This document shows, piece after piece, positions 33,247 through 44,336 of a stretch of DNA of 64,000 bases. The position numbers and the translations under genes are program-made. This stretch comes from Erythrophleum ivorense (lineage: Eukaryota; Streptophyta; Magnoliopsida; Fabales; Fabaceae). The stretch spans positions 10,955,562 to 11,019,561 of the forward strand of contig JAIUCV010000019.1 of NCBI GenBank assembly GCA_026724425.1, given 5' to 3'. The notes beneath the pieces are model-generated. The model did no database searches. It had not been told where the DNA came from and worked only from the letters and a program-made list of their open reading frames with translations. The first letter of the stretch is position 1; every line of letters starts with the position of its first letter.

Positions 33247-35137
33247 CTCTGGAAAAGAAATCAGCAATCAAGTTATTTGTACCTTTGATGTACTCAACAG
33301 TATAATCATAATATGACAGATCAGATTGCCATTTATATAACATTTTATTTGATAATCTTTCAATTCTAAGTCCTTTAGTTAACCACATTTTTACTTGAGT
33401 ATTATCAGTTCTAATAATAAAGCTACTATTGACAATAAACAATTCGAATTTAATTACAACTTTTACAATGGCTAAAAATTCTTTCCATGTGGAATGATAT
33501 TTAGTTTGGCTATCATTAAATTTTCCACTAGCATATCGGGTGATATGTTCTTGTTGTTCTTGGTCGATTTTATGATAAAGGGCAGCGCCCCAATAATTTT
33601 CTGATGCATCTGTATAAATGATCCATTGGATGTTTTCTTGTGTTGGAATTATTAATTTTGGTAAATTATTACATAATTCTTTTATCTTTTGAATTAATTG
33701 TTCGGTTTCTTCATTCCATTTCCAAGGAGTTTTTTCTCCTGCTAATCGGGATAATTGAGCAGTATATTTTGATAAATGAGGGATAAAATTCCTAGCTTGA
33801 TTTACTAATCCTAAGAATGATTGGAGATCTTTTTTATTTGTAATTTTTCTGAAGTCTTTAGCTTTGATACTTATATGTTCTTGTAATTCTATTCCATTTG
33901 AACTAATATAATGACCTAAAAATGTTATTCTTTCTTTTCTTAATTCTACTTTACTAGGGGAAATATTTATTCCTTTTTGTTCTACTACTTTCATGAATTC
34001 TTCTAAGTGTTTTTCATGTTGTTTTTTATTTTCTGAAAATATTAGGATATCATCGATGTATACTATGGCAAATTCTTTGATAGGTGTTAGGAGTTTTTGG
34101 ATGTATTCTTGGAATATACTTGGACTATTATGGTATCCCATTGGTAATACATTCCATTCGTATAATCCTTCGGAGGTTAGAAAGGCATTATACTTTTTAC
34201 TTGGTTCTTCTAATCTTATTTGGAAAAATCCTGATTTACAATCAAATTTACTGAAGATTTGTTTTCCTTTAATTAGGTTGAATAGTAATTCTGTTTTTGG
34301 AATTGGGTATCTATTTCTAATTGCTAATTTATTTAATTTTGTGTAGTTTATGACCATTCGAGATTTATTTCTTCTTTTTTCTGCATCGTTTACAACAATC
34401 ATTGCTGGCGAGCAGTAGTTTGATCTACTTTCTCTTATTAATTCATATTTTTTCATTTCTTCTATATGCATAATAAATTCCTTTTTATCCTTGGGTGTCC
34501 ATGGATAAGGTTTACTACAGATTTCTTGGCTATAGTCTAACAATTCGATCTTTGCATATGGTTTTGATTTATTCCAGTGTACTAAAGGGTTTTCGCTATA
34601 GTTTTCGTTTATTCTTTCTTTAATGGTTTTTTGTTTTTCTATATTTCTGAGTGCTTTTTTAATTTCAATAATTGGTTCTTTATTAGGAACAAACTGAATT
34701 TCATCTTTTGATTGTTTTAGTTTGAAGTTTGTATCAGTTCGGTTATAAGGGTTTTGTATTCTTATTGCCCAAGTTTGATGTTTACAGGGTGTTGTTAGGA
34801 TTAGAGTTTTTTCGGTAAAGTGTAGGGGTAGATATTGTTCTAAGAAATCCATTCCTAATATGATGTCAGGAGTGGTTTCATTATACTGGTGTAATACAGG
34901 GATTTTTAGTTCATAGTTTCCTATTTGTATTGGTATTTCTTTTGCGAATATTTCTATTATATGTATTTCTTTTCCAGCGCTACTCATTCTAATTGGTTTT
35001 TCTTTTTTCCAAAGTTCGGGTGGTAATATGTTGTATTTTGAGGTTGTAATATTTGCTCCTGTATCAATCATAGCATGGTATTTGCGTGATTGATATCTTT
35101 GGTAGTTAAATTTTACTAGGACGTAATAAAATTTCAT
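33215..35137 (-). CDS. Pararetroviral aspartic protease-reverse transcriptase-RNase H (640 aa)
   Basis: This is an uninterrupted frame. The aspartic protease has DTGA at residues 25-28 and ILGMDFL at 93-99. The RT domain (about 200-440) has SKFDCKSGFFQI, LPMGYHNSP and YIDD at 360-363. RNase H (about 500-630) has TDAS at 509-512, Glu near 553, RTDNT near 576 and the final Asp near 626. The length suits stand-alone pararetroviral pol frames, and no integrase follows. Its ATG overlaps the stop of the movement protein frame by one base (TAATG), and its end overlaps the transactivator start. This is a polycistronic layout that fits reinitiation. Despite the open frame, it has no sense-strand viral promoter in this insert, so expression is doubtful. 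Confidence 0.9.
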   Translation of the reverse strand: MKFYYVLVKFNYQRYQSRKYHAMIDTGANITTSKYNILPPELWKKEKPIRMSSAGKEIHIIEIFAKEIPIQIGNYELKIPVLHQYNETTPDIILGMDFLEQYLPLHFTEKTLILTTPCKHQTWAIRIQNPYNRTDTNFKLKQSKDEIQFVPNKEPIIEIKKALRNIEKQKTIKERINENYSENPLVHWNKSKPYAKIELLDYSQEICSKPYPWTPKDKKEFIMHIEEMKKYELIRESRSNYCSPAMIVVNDAEKRRNKSRMVINYTKLNKLAIRNRYPIPKTELLFNLIKGKQIFSKFDCKSGFFQIRLEEPSKKYNAFLTSEGLYEWNVLPMGYHNSPSIFQEYIQKLLTPIKEFAIVYIDDILIFSENKKQHEKHLEEFMKVVEQKGINISPSKVELRKERITFLGHYISSNGIELQEHISIKAKDFRKITNKKDLQSFLGLVNQARNFIPHLSKYTAQLSRLAGEKTPWKWNEETEQLIQKIKELCNNLPKLIIPTQENIQWIIYTDASENYWGAALYHKIDQEQQEHITRYASGKFNDSQTKYHSTWKEFLAIVKVVIKFELFIVNSSFIIRTDNTQVKMWLTKGLRIERLSNKMLYKWQSDLSYYDYTVEYIKGTNNLIADFFSRDGAITKEQYM

Positions 35138-36358
35138 TATATCAATTTTATTTTTTTGAGGATTACTACTTGTCTTTCTATGTTTATTAGAATTCTATCT
35201 TTCTGAATTCGGTATGGTTTTACATGTTCTAGGAAATCTTTTCCTAAGATAATTTTATGAGTTTGGTTTTTTATTTCTGATTCTACATATAATTTTACTT
35301 TTATTATATCTCTGTTATTAAATTTTAACATAGTTTGTGCGATAGTTTCTTCTTCTTGTATTTCTATATTATTATCGGTGTATTCTATGTGTATTGAACT
35401 TTTTTCTATTTCTGGGTCTATTAGGGCTATTATTTCTATCCAATTATTTTCTCGAGGTACTTCTACGAGGATTAGATTTTCTAAATCTTTGGTTAAATCT
35501 ATTTCTAGGATATTTGGTTGTATTTCTAATAAGTCTGATCTTACAGGTATTTCGGGAAGATAATTTGGTTCGTAAGAGCTATGGCTTCTAGATCTAATTA
35601 AAGTTCTTTCTAGGGGTCTTGATTCTTGTACGCTTCTTCTTGGATTTATGATGATGATTTCTTGAGGTGTATTAATTCTAATACTTCGATTTCCTGGTCT
35701 ATTATTAAATGAAATTCTTTGAGGATCTTCTTCTCCTAATTCTGTGGTATTATCTAATTCGAGTTGTAGTTGTCTAGGTATAGTGATTCTTCGTCTATTT
35801 AGGGGTAATTCTTCTAAGATTGGTATAAAGTGTTTGTCTATGGTTATATTTCCAATGTTTCTTTTATAAATTTTGTGTTCGTTTGAGAATACAAGTCCTA
35901 CTATTCCGGTAATACTTATAATTTTACTTCCTGGTGGCATTCTTATTCCGTGTAATTTGTGGTAAACTACTAGAGTTCGATTCATGTTTTTCTCGGCTCT
36001 AGAGATGGCAAAGTTTGTGTTAACAGTTAGTTTCAATTTTTGATATATTAAATTTCCATTTAAAGCTCTTAAGATACTATTTGGGACATCATTCATTATT
36101 CGGTTATCTGTTATTAACAGCTCTATGGGTGTGTCTATTCCAGCTTTGAAATAGGCTTTTATTAGTAGTTGAATTCCTGGAATATAAATTTCTGTGATTT
36201 CGTCTTTTATTTCTAATTTCTGTATTTCATGTTCTATTAAAGTTTTGTTGATAATTGGAATTCTAAGAACTCCTAAGATACTATTTTATGTTCTTTTATT
36301 TCTAGATTTAGTTTTTGACTTTCTTCGGGTGTTATATAAAAACTTGTTTTTACTAATC
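35137..36358 (-). pseudogene. Viral movement protein (30K type), 5'-truncated
   Basis: The open part is 36096-35137 (319 aa from its first ATG). The same frame extends upstream to a TAA at 36286-36288, beyond which a different frame continues the protein to the insert edge at 36358, so there is a frameshift near 36286. The ELLITDNRI segment (about 36140-36110) resembles the conserved Asp region of 30K-superfamily movement proteins, which widen plasmodesmata for virus spread. An Ile/Arg-rich, Pro-containing C-terminal part follows. The N-terminus is missing because the insert ends here. It may once have been fused behind the coat protein, as in cavemoviruses, which is inference. Confidence 0.7.
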
Positions 36359-36914
36359 TTTCAATAGAATAAAATTTTAAAAATAAATATTTTAATATAA
36401 TTTTACATTAAAAATATTATAATTATGTATTTATCTTTTCTTTATATATTCACTTTATTTTTATTTAACTAAATATAAAAATAAAATAAAATATTCATTT
36501 ATTTCTATAACATATCAAATATAATTATTTTATATTTCTAAAACTCATTTCCTTTACTCTTTTCATTCTTCTTAGCAAATGGGACTTAATATCATTCCGA
36601 ATGCTATCTCAACGTTATTAGACAGAGCTATTTTAATAGTGATGAATTGGTGGAGTCAGCTATTTAAGACACGGCTAAAACAAAAATAGAAAAAAAGAGT
36701 TTTAGATAAAAATTTTTATGTCTTTATAATTAAATTTTTAATTAAAACATAATAAATATATATTTTTTAATAATGACATAATAAATATATAATTTCTACA
36801 AACATATTATTATTAAAAAAATTATACACTCAGAAAGTACATATAATTCTAATATTAAAAAATAAACTATTTTAACATTTTTCAAATTCATAGTTAAAAA
36901 AAATATTTTATCTA
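36359..36914. repeat. Right copy of 556-bp host direct repeat
   Basis: It is near-identical to 27701-28256 and in the same orientation. It begins immediately after the truncated movement protein and ends at TATCTA, after which the two flanks differ (TTTGAGG... is viral on the left, AATCACTT... is host on the right). Confidence 0.92.
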
Positions 36915-39900
36915 AATCACTTAGGTTTAAATTTTAAAAGTAGAAAAAAATTAGTTTCTTAAATATTCTCTGTCAATGTGAGGATAAGTCTTTAAAATGG
37001 TAAGAGAAAAACTTAGTCTCGGTCTATACGCAAGTAAGTTAAAAGATATTTTTATTATGAGAATAACTTAAGAAAAATTTAAACAATCAAAATACTAATT
37101 TAACTTATTTTGAATTATATATTTGAATATATATATATATATATATATATATGAATACCGTTTTAATTATTGATGACATGCAGTAAATGTCAATTTTGAT
37201 TTTTTTGTTTGTGGAAATAAAATCAATTATAACGGGAACGACATACTTAAAATTTGTGATATTTTGATTCATGAAGTGAGCACTCTTGTGTGAGTGTAAA
37301 CATCACTTAAGGAATGTCTAAATTGAATAGGAATTCTGTGCTATTTCCCTCGATCACTAGAGCATGTGCAAATTTAGATATAGAATTGGATGATTTTAAA
37401 ATTTTTATTTTTTAATTCCAACCATCCAATTTTTATTTTATTTTATTTAAAGTTTTGGAGGAAGTAAAATGTGACTATATGATTTGCTTCTTTAAAAAAA
37501 AAAGGATGGTTGAAATTTTAAAAAATAAGATAAAAACTAAAATTTGGACCACAATTCAAATCTACTACTCCTTGTTCATCTAAAACAGAGTTTGAATTTT
37601 ACAGATTGATTACTTAATGAAAAAAAAAGAAAAAAAAAAAAGAAATAGATAAAAAAGATAGGATTTATACATATTTTTACTCTCTTTGTATCACTTTCTT
37701 TTTAAAAATAGGACTACAAAAGATTCAATTTCTTCTAAAATATTTCTCAAAAATGAGATCTTATTGAGTCTATTTATTATAATTCTTAAGAACCAATTTA
37801 TTTATAAAGGTTTTGATGGCATTAAAAAAATTTGACGGAATATGTTCTATTAGAAACAAATCTTAAAAGTTAAATTTGAATATAATAGATATTATTCAAA
37901 TTTAGTCAATTAATTAAATTGAATTTTAAATGGTTTAGTAATTTGAATATTTATCTAATTAATTCAAATAATTCACAATTCAATTAATTTATTTGAATTA
38001 AAAAATTATTTAATTATTATTATTATTATTTAAATGAGTAATTTTATACTTCCTTATTTTCAAAACTTATCTAATCATAAATAATTTTATTTAAAATTAA
38101 TTGATCCCTTTATATTAGAATTTATCTAATATAATTAATTATTTAAATTGATTAAATCTTCATTATCAAAATTTATCTAATTAAATTAATTAATTTAAAT
38201 GTTCAACAGATTTTTAAAAAAAGTTGAGAATAAAAGTGTACTTCTGATATCTCAATTTTATTTAAAATTTTACTTCTATCCTTTAATTTAATTTCATTCC
38301 ACTTTGATACTTTAACTATTAAAAACTATTCCAAAATTTTCTAATCCTTAGCCCCACTTAGCTAACCTATGGAAAAATGCTAACTTAGAAATTTTCATGC
38401 CTAATCATTCCCTACATCAATTACATATTAATTTTACACTTAAAAATTCCCACCACAATGCTGTTTCCCCAGATCCTGTTATCCCCTTAATTCTATGAAA
38501 CACTGCATTTAAAATATGATCCCATAAGATATTTGTAAATGGGATTTTGCAAGTGATGGAGATTTGGGATTTCAGAGGGTGAGATCCAATGGATTTCAAT
38601 TTACATACTTTGGCTAACTTGGAGACAACTTCTGATATATTGGAGTTGGGATTGAAAATAGGTTTATTAACATTTGGGCATTCCATTACTAGTAAAGATT
38701 AAACCTTGAACTCACACTAAGCAATTTGAGAATTCTAGAGAATGGAAAAGGGTAGTTTTCAAATTTTAATAAGCCCATGTAGCATAAACCCTAATTACCT
38801 AGCAAACATCAAACTTCTTTACAAAATGCCAAAATCCTAAGTAATGAAGGTAAGTAGCATCTCAAATTTAAAATATTGAATAGCAACACATGCGCACATG
38901 TGTGTGTGTATATATATATATGTAAAAGGTCTCATAGTACACTATATATTAATATTATAGCGTTATTGTAACTTAGGTTGATCATGAGTTTAGATTTATA
39001 TATAGTATGAAATGTATAAAATATCATTAAAAAAAAAGTTACAAAGAATAAGAGTATATATGGGACTCATTTATTCTTATTTTACTCACTTTTTCTTTTA
39101 TTTTGAAAGTATTTTATAAACTTTAAAAGATTTTAATTGATTTACCAAAGGATCATATTTCAAATGCATGTTTCATAGAATCAAAGGAATAAATATTCGA
39201 TGAGATCTAAAGGCATATCGTATTTGTGAGTATTTTAATTGTAGAAATAATAAAAATTTAAGTCAACATTTTCTTGTTAAGTAAACTAACAGTGTTAGAA
39301 ATTAAAAAAAATGAGTGATTTTTTTAAATCAAATGATTAAAGTGAAATAAAACAAAGTTGAATGATTAAAGTATAACTTAAAACAAAATTAAAAGATATA
39401 AAAATACACTTTTACCAATAGGATGACTACCAAGTCACACTATTAATCAAAAGGGAAATTCAAACCATGAGAATGTAAAATTTCTAATCAATTAATCTAA
39501 TCCATGTGAGTTTATTAATTTAATTTTTATTAAATCTTTTAAAAATAATAAAATAAAATAACTTCACACTTCCATGTCATTTTAACTTGTCTGTTAATAT
39601 TTAAATACAATGAGTCTTATTAAAGTAACACCTGCTTAGGATTTTTATCCTTAATTATTTGGTCCCAAAAAAAACTACTACTTTTTTATCATAATTTATG
39701 TTTATTCTTTCAAAAATATTATTTTATATTTTTTAATCGTGAGAGAAAAGACTATAGATAACCAAAAGGCATACGAGTAAAGATATATTTAATTAAAAAA
39801 TCAGCTTAATTAGTTTGGTGAGTAATTAAATGGATAAATAATTAAATATTCCCTTACCAAATTTATTCAGATAATTAACCCTTCGAAATCTCTTCGTCAG

Positions 39901-40262
39901 TCAATTTTGGAACTTTTCAAAGTTACGATGACAACAGACTGAGGCTCCAAGGAACACAACGACGCTTTCACGCAGTTGTTGCGCGTACTCTACTCAACCA
40001 ATCTAATCTCAATTTCTATAGGTAGGCTTCAATTTCAACTTTTATATGTGCAACACAAATTGGAATCTACCTCTTCGATTCTGAAAATTTTCTTTTCCTT
40101 TCTGCATGTCTGTTTTGATCCAAACAGTTTCCATTGTAACTAATCCATAGTATGAGTATATAACTGCAATTTTCTCTCCGCTGAATTTTCTAGGTTTTGA
40201 GGACGATTGTTTGTGGGGTTTTGGGGGGTTAGTGTTAAAAGGGTGTTAGAAACAGGGGAAAG
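36915..40262. other. AT-rich intergenic DNA and TOL1 5' region
   Basis: It contains an (AT)n run at 37127-37152 and poly-A tracts, with no confident gene. The last 300-400 bp are less AT-rich and should hold the promoter and 5' untranslated leader of the TOL1-like gene. A GTAGGC donor-like site near 40022 could mark an intron in the leader, but I cannot confirm it. Confidence 0.45.
38417..38686 (-). pseudogene. Orphan gene fragment of 89 codons
   Basis: The frame starts MECPNVNKPIFNPNSNISEVV and has the composition of a real plant protein N-terminus (SKLAKVCKLKSIG). It ends without a recognisable domain, and the second half looks like out-of-frame sequence. I have an impression of the N-termini of plant DUF641-type proteins, but this is weak. 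It may be a captured or abandoned gene fragment, or chance. Confidence 0.3.
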
Positions 40263-43200
40263 ATGAGTGACAATTTGATGGAAAAAGTCAGCGCCTTGGG
40301 TGAGCGCCTGAAAATTAGTGGGTCTGAGGTGGGTCGAAAGATGAGTGCAGGCATGAGTTCTATGAGCTTCAAGATGAAGGAATTTTTTCAGGGTCCAAAC
40401 GAGGCTGATAAGCTTGTTGAGGATGCTACCTCTGAGGCCCTTGATGAGCCTGATTGGGCTATGAATCTTGAGCTTTGCGATTTGATCAATCATGAGAAGG
40501 TCAACAGTGTTGACTTGATTCGTGCAATCAAGAGACGGATAGCAATTAAAAGTCCGAGGGTTCAGTACCTGGCTTTGGCTTTGCTTGAAGCATGTGTTAA
40601 AAATTGTGAGAGGGCCTTCTCAGAAGTGGCAGCAGAGAGAGTCCTTGATGAGATGGTCATGCTGATTGATGACCCTCAGACTGTTGTGAATAACCGGAAC
40701 AAGGCCTTGACACTCATTGAGGCATGGGGAGAGTCAACCAGTGAGCTTCGCTATTTGCCTGTATATGAAGAAACATACAAGGTATATTTACTGTTTTGAT
40801 GCTTGTCAACCTAATTATTTTCATTGTTATAGGAAATAAGAGAAAAAAAAGGCTGGAAGGCCAGAGAGAATTTGATTTAAAATCTTAATGCTTTCTTTTG
40901 GTTGGTAAGTAGCTGCAAAATCCACCTAATGGTAATTCATCCTTCTGTTAAAAGAAAAAAGGAAATCTTGAAAGTAAGAGCTATTAATTATTAGTCCAAA
41001 TTCACTGAATAAGAAGATTTTGGAAAACTTTATGTCAAAACGCTTATGATGATTATTTTAATTTTTTTGGGATCATAACTCAACTCTTTGGAGTCTTGGG
41101 TTAAATTGCTTAGGTAAATTACTTGTTAATTTATTGTTATCTAAGGAATTCCTGTCTGGTAAACATTGTAATTAGCTAAGATTTTTTGTTATTGAACTTT
41201 CCTTGACCACAACTTTTCTGGTCCAGAGTTTGAGATCAAGGGGTGTTCGGTTTCCAGGTCGTGACAATGAAAGTTTGGTGCCTATTTTTACTCCTCCTTG
41301 TTCAGTGACTGCTCCAGAAGTACATGTTGGTTATCCAGGACAGATTCAGCATGATATTCCTGCGCGAAATTTTACACCTGAACAAACAAAGGAGGCCTTC
41401 GATGTTGCAAGAAATAGCATTGAGCTTCTTTCTACTGTTTTGTCTTCATCACCCCAACAAGATGTTCTAAAGGTATTTTTGTTTTTGTCGTGTTATACTG
41501 CTATTATTTATCCAATAATTAATAATGATATATGTTTTGGACTTAAATATGGTGCCAAATATAGATCATTATTGGATATTTGTTGAGAGATTATCTGTCC
41601 TCTATTACTAAGTAAGTAACATATCATGCAATGTTTTCTTGGCCTTTCATGTCAACCACATTCTATTGAACTTTTAGGATTCATGTACTTAGCTTCTTAT
41701 ATAACTTATGCAGATAAATTATATGATGTCTACCTATTATAATTTTTGGGCCATAGGAGTTTGGATCATAGTCATTAATAGCTTTTAGCTCCATGCTATA
41801 GGCTGCAGTGCTACGCAACATGTATAGCTTTGCAAGTTTCATGTAGCTACCCTATAGGCACTATTTTTCTTTAACTATAGCGCACGCTACATGCCCTATT
41901 GCTAAATAGAGCAACATCCCTAATTTAAATCATTTTGAGAGGCTGAAGGATGTGCTTCTGTAAACCAGCGCCTGCTCCAAATCCACTGCCATGACCAGAC
42001 CTCCCACAATACCACCTCCACCACCTTCTCCAGATGATAAAGGAAAAGTTGAGGGATTACCTAGTGTGATCACTATGGTGATATTGCATTTGATGAAGAG
42101 GAATTGATTTAAAATTGTAGGGGAAAGCTTAGACTCAGAAACTTTGTGCACTACATTTTCATGTAGCCCGCACTATTACATTTTCAGCTCTTGGCTCTAC
42201 AAGTGCACTATACACTATAAATAACTATGGTTAGGACCATTAGCAGCATCTTCCACAAATTGAATTATAGTTCATTATCATTGTTCCAAATTTGTTAACA
42301 TCTTTTCATATCTTTTACCTTACATCTGACGAACTCATTGTAAATATGAGTAAGTTACAGCTTTGTGCAATTTTGTCTGGTTAGTTTTTTGACTTTTTCT
42401 ACTGCCATAGGTTATATCAAATGCAAACATGTACTAAATATTGAAAGGGTTATTACGATGGAATTCGAAAATGCTTGTTTGTGGCGAGAAACTTTCATAT
42501 GGTATATATTTATTTCATAATAATTAAATTTTATTTATTACATTATACTACATGTGTGTCAGCTGCAAACATGTTTTGTTATGCCTTATGTTGATGATGA
42601 GCTTGCTATATGACAATGAACATGTGTGTAAAATTCAGGATAAAGAACTGAAATATGGTGAATGGGAAGACTTGCACTCATGCGGAACTCTCACACTCTA
42701 TGTGGCAACCCCCTTTTCCTCTTCTCTCTTTATTAACTATGAGATAAACTCCTAAAGATAATGATAAAGATTACTATGGCTCCTTGAAAATAATAAACTC
42801 AATGACTCCTAGATAATGATAAACGCCAAACCCTCTCGGAGTCCTACTTCAACAGGGTTACCATATTTCTGCCTAAATTTCCTTATGTGGCAGATTTCAG
42901 GTTTATCCTTTGGTTCAGTTTTGGTTCAGTGGCATCATCCAGTCACAAACTCCATGTCCTTTTCGTTTTTGGAAATGAAGAAGGAAACATCTTCAGTAGG
43001 AAGACAATTGCTTTATATATATATATATATATATATCTATTTATTGGCCGTATGTACGAGCTTGCATATCAGTGAGGTCCTGTTATAAGCCTAGGCAGCA
43101 ATTCTCTATTGGTTGAATTCCTTAATCATATGAGATATGACTGGTTTATGACTGGTGCCATCTACCGATAGCCAAATGCTTATGTATAACTGTTAAAGAT

Positions 43201-44336
43201 CTACCATGTGTTTTAGTTAATGGTGGTTAGCTATAGTTCGTTGCTGCTTTGCTATGCAGAATTGCATCCTTTTGAACCACGAACTTAATTGAACAGGGCT
43301 GATGACTGCTGTCGTTGTTGTTGAGGACAAAGTTGACTTTGAGAGAACAAATTCACTGATGTTTTATTTAATGAATTATGATAGTATTGATATTCTCTCT
43401 TTAAAGAAAATTGAACCACCAATACTTGTTTGGAATAGTGTTTATCAACATGTTTGATCTATAACAACCAAACAGCCACTAGTTTTAAGTAATTTGTCGA
43501 TTATTTGCATTTATTATTATATGTTGATGACTATTGTCACTGGTGTTATAAATTTACTATTTATGCCCCATTTTTTCACGTGGACAACACCCAAGCAAGA
43601 ATTTATCATAAGATGCTTGTAAGCCAACCTTAATTCAGTTGGCTGTGCATAGCTAATGTCGTTATATTATTATTCTAGGTTTGTGTAATTTCTGTAGAAA
43701 CCCCTCCCCCTTCCAAAAAAGAAAGAGAGAAATAAAACAGAAGAATGAGGAAATTTGTTTTATGTTTGAGCTTTTCTTTGCTTTTGTTTTCCCCTTAATT
43801 TGTGAAAATATCCTTTTGATATGCATTGGTTTTAAACTTCCTTAAAAGAAAATAAGCACACCCTGGCACTGATGGATAAAGGAATTATAAATCTGATCTT
43901 CCATCTGCAGGATGATTTGACTACGACACTTGTACAGCAGTGTCATCAGTCTCAATTTACTGTCCAGCGAATTGTCGAGACTGCTGGGGATAATGAGGCA
44001 CTGCTTTTTGAAGCCTTAAATGTTAATGATGAGATTCAGAAGGTTCTCACCAAGTATGAAGAGTTGAATAAGCCTACTGTTGCTCCTCTTAGGCACGAAC
44101 CTGCTATGATACCTGTTGCTGTTGAGCCAGATGAGTCACCTCTTAATACACAGGAAGATGCCTTGATTAGAAAGCCAGCTAGTTCAAGAGTCGGCGCTCA
44201 GGGAGGGAATAATGATGAAATGATGGATGATCTTGATGAGATGATATTTGGCAAAAAAGGTGGGGATGCATCATCAAATGGAGGCCAAGGTCCAAAGAAG
44301 CAGCAGTCATCAAAAGATGATCTCATTTCCTTCTAG
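40263..44336 (+). CDS. TOL1: TOM1-like protein (VHS-GAT), three exons
   Basis: Coding exons are 40263-40781, 41227-41472 and 43911-44336, all phase 0 with GT..AG introns, giving 396 aa. After a Met/Lys/Ser-rich start (MSDNLMEKVSALGERLKISG), residues about 50-178 form a VHS domain (DWAMNLELCDLINHEKVNSV, VQYLALALLEACVKNC, NNRNKALTLIEAWGES). Residues about 222-308 form a GAT domain (FTPEQTKEAFDVARNSIELL, LVQQCHQSQ, LFEALNVND). The acidic tail contains DEMMDDLDEMIFGKK and ends DDLISF. TOL proteins bind ubiquitinated membrane cargo and pass it to the ESCRT pathway for vacuolar degradation. The pattern and length are closest to Arabidopsis TOL1. Intron 2 is 2.4 kb and carries an (AT)n run. Confidence 0.95.
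43014..43036. repeat. (AT)n microsatellite in TOL1 intron 2
   Basis: About eleven AT units. Similar runs lie at 45614-45637 and 47529-47549. Confidence 0.9.

Larger units (their letters stand above)
28257..36358. mobile_element. Endogenous pararetrovirus (Caulimoviridae), two inverted partial genomes
   Basis: This 8102-bp insert lies between the two copies of the host repeat. The + piece (28257 to about 32458) carries leader end, coat protein, Cys/His tail, transactivator-like gene, intergenic promoter, primer-binding site and leader start. The - piece (36358 to about 32460) carries movement protein, protease-RT-RNase H and the 5' part of the same transactivator gene. The pieces share about 790 bp (+30545-31334 against -33246-32460) as an inverted repeat. 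Gene content with a separate transactivator suggests a relative of cavemo-/solendoviruses, which is inference. There are no LTRs and no integrase, as expected for pararetroviruses that integrate by accident. Most frames are broken, so this is a relic rather than an intact virus. Confidence 0.9.

Noticed and set aside
28257..36358. Calling the virus bipartite outright
   Set aside because: One locus cannot separate a true two-component genome from a rearranged single genome. The RNase H scar in the + piece favours deletion.
27701..36914. The 556-bp flanking repeats as LTRs of a retrotransposon
   Set aside because: They lack TG...CA ends, a primer-binding site or polypurine tract next to them. 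The interior is a rearranged pararetrovirus in two orientations with no integrase. Host duplication fits better.
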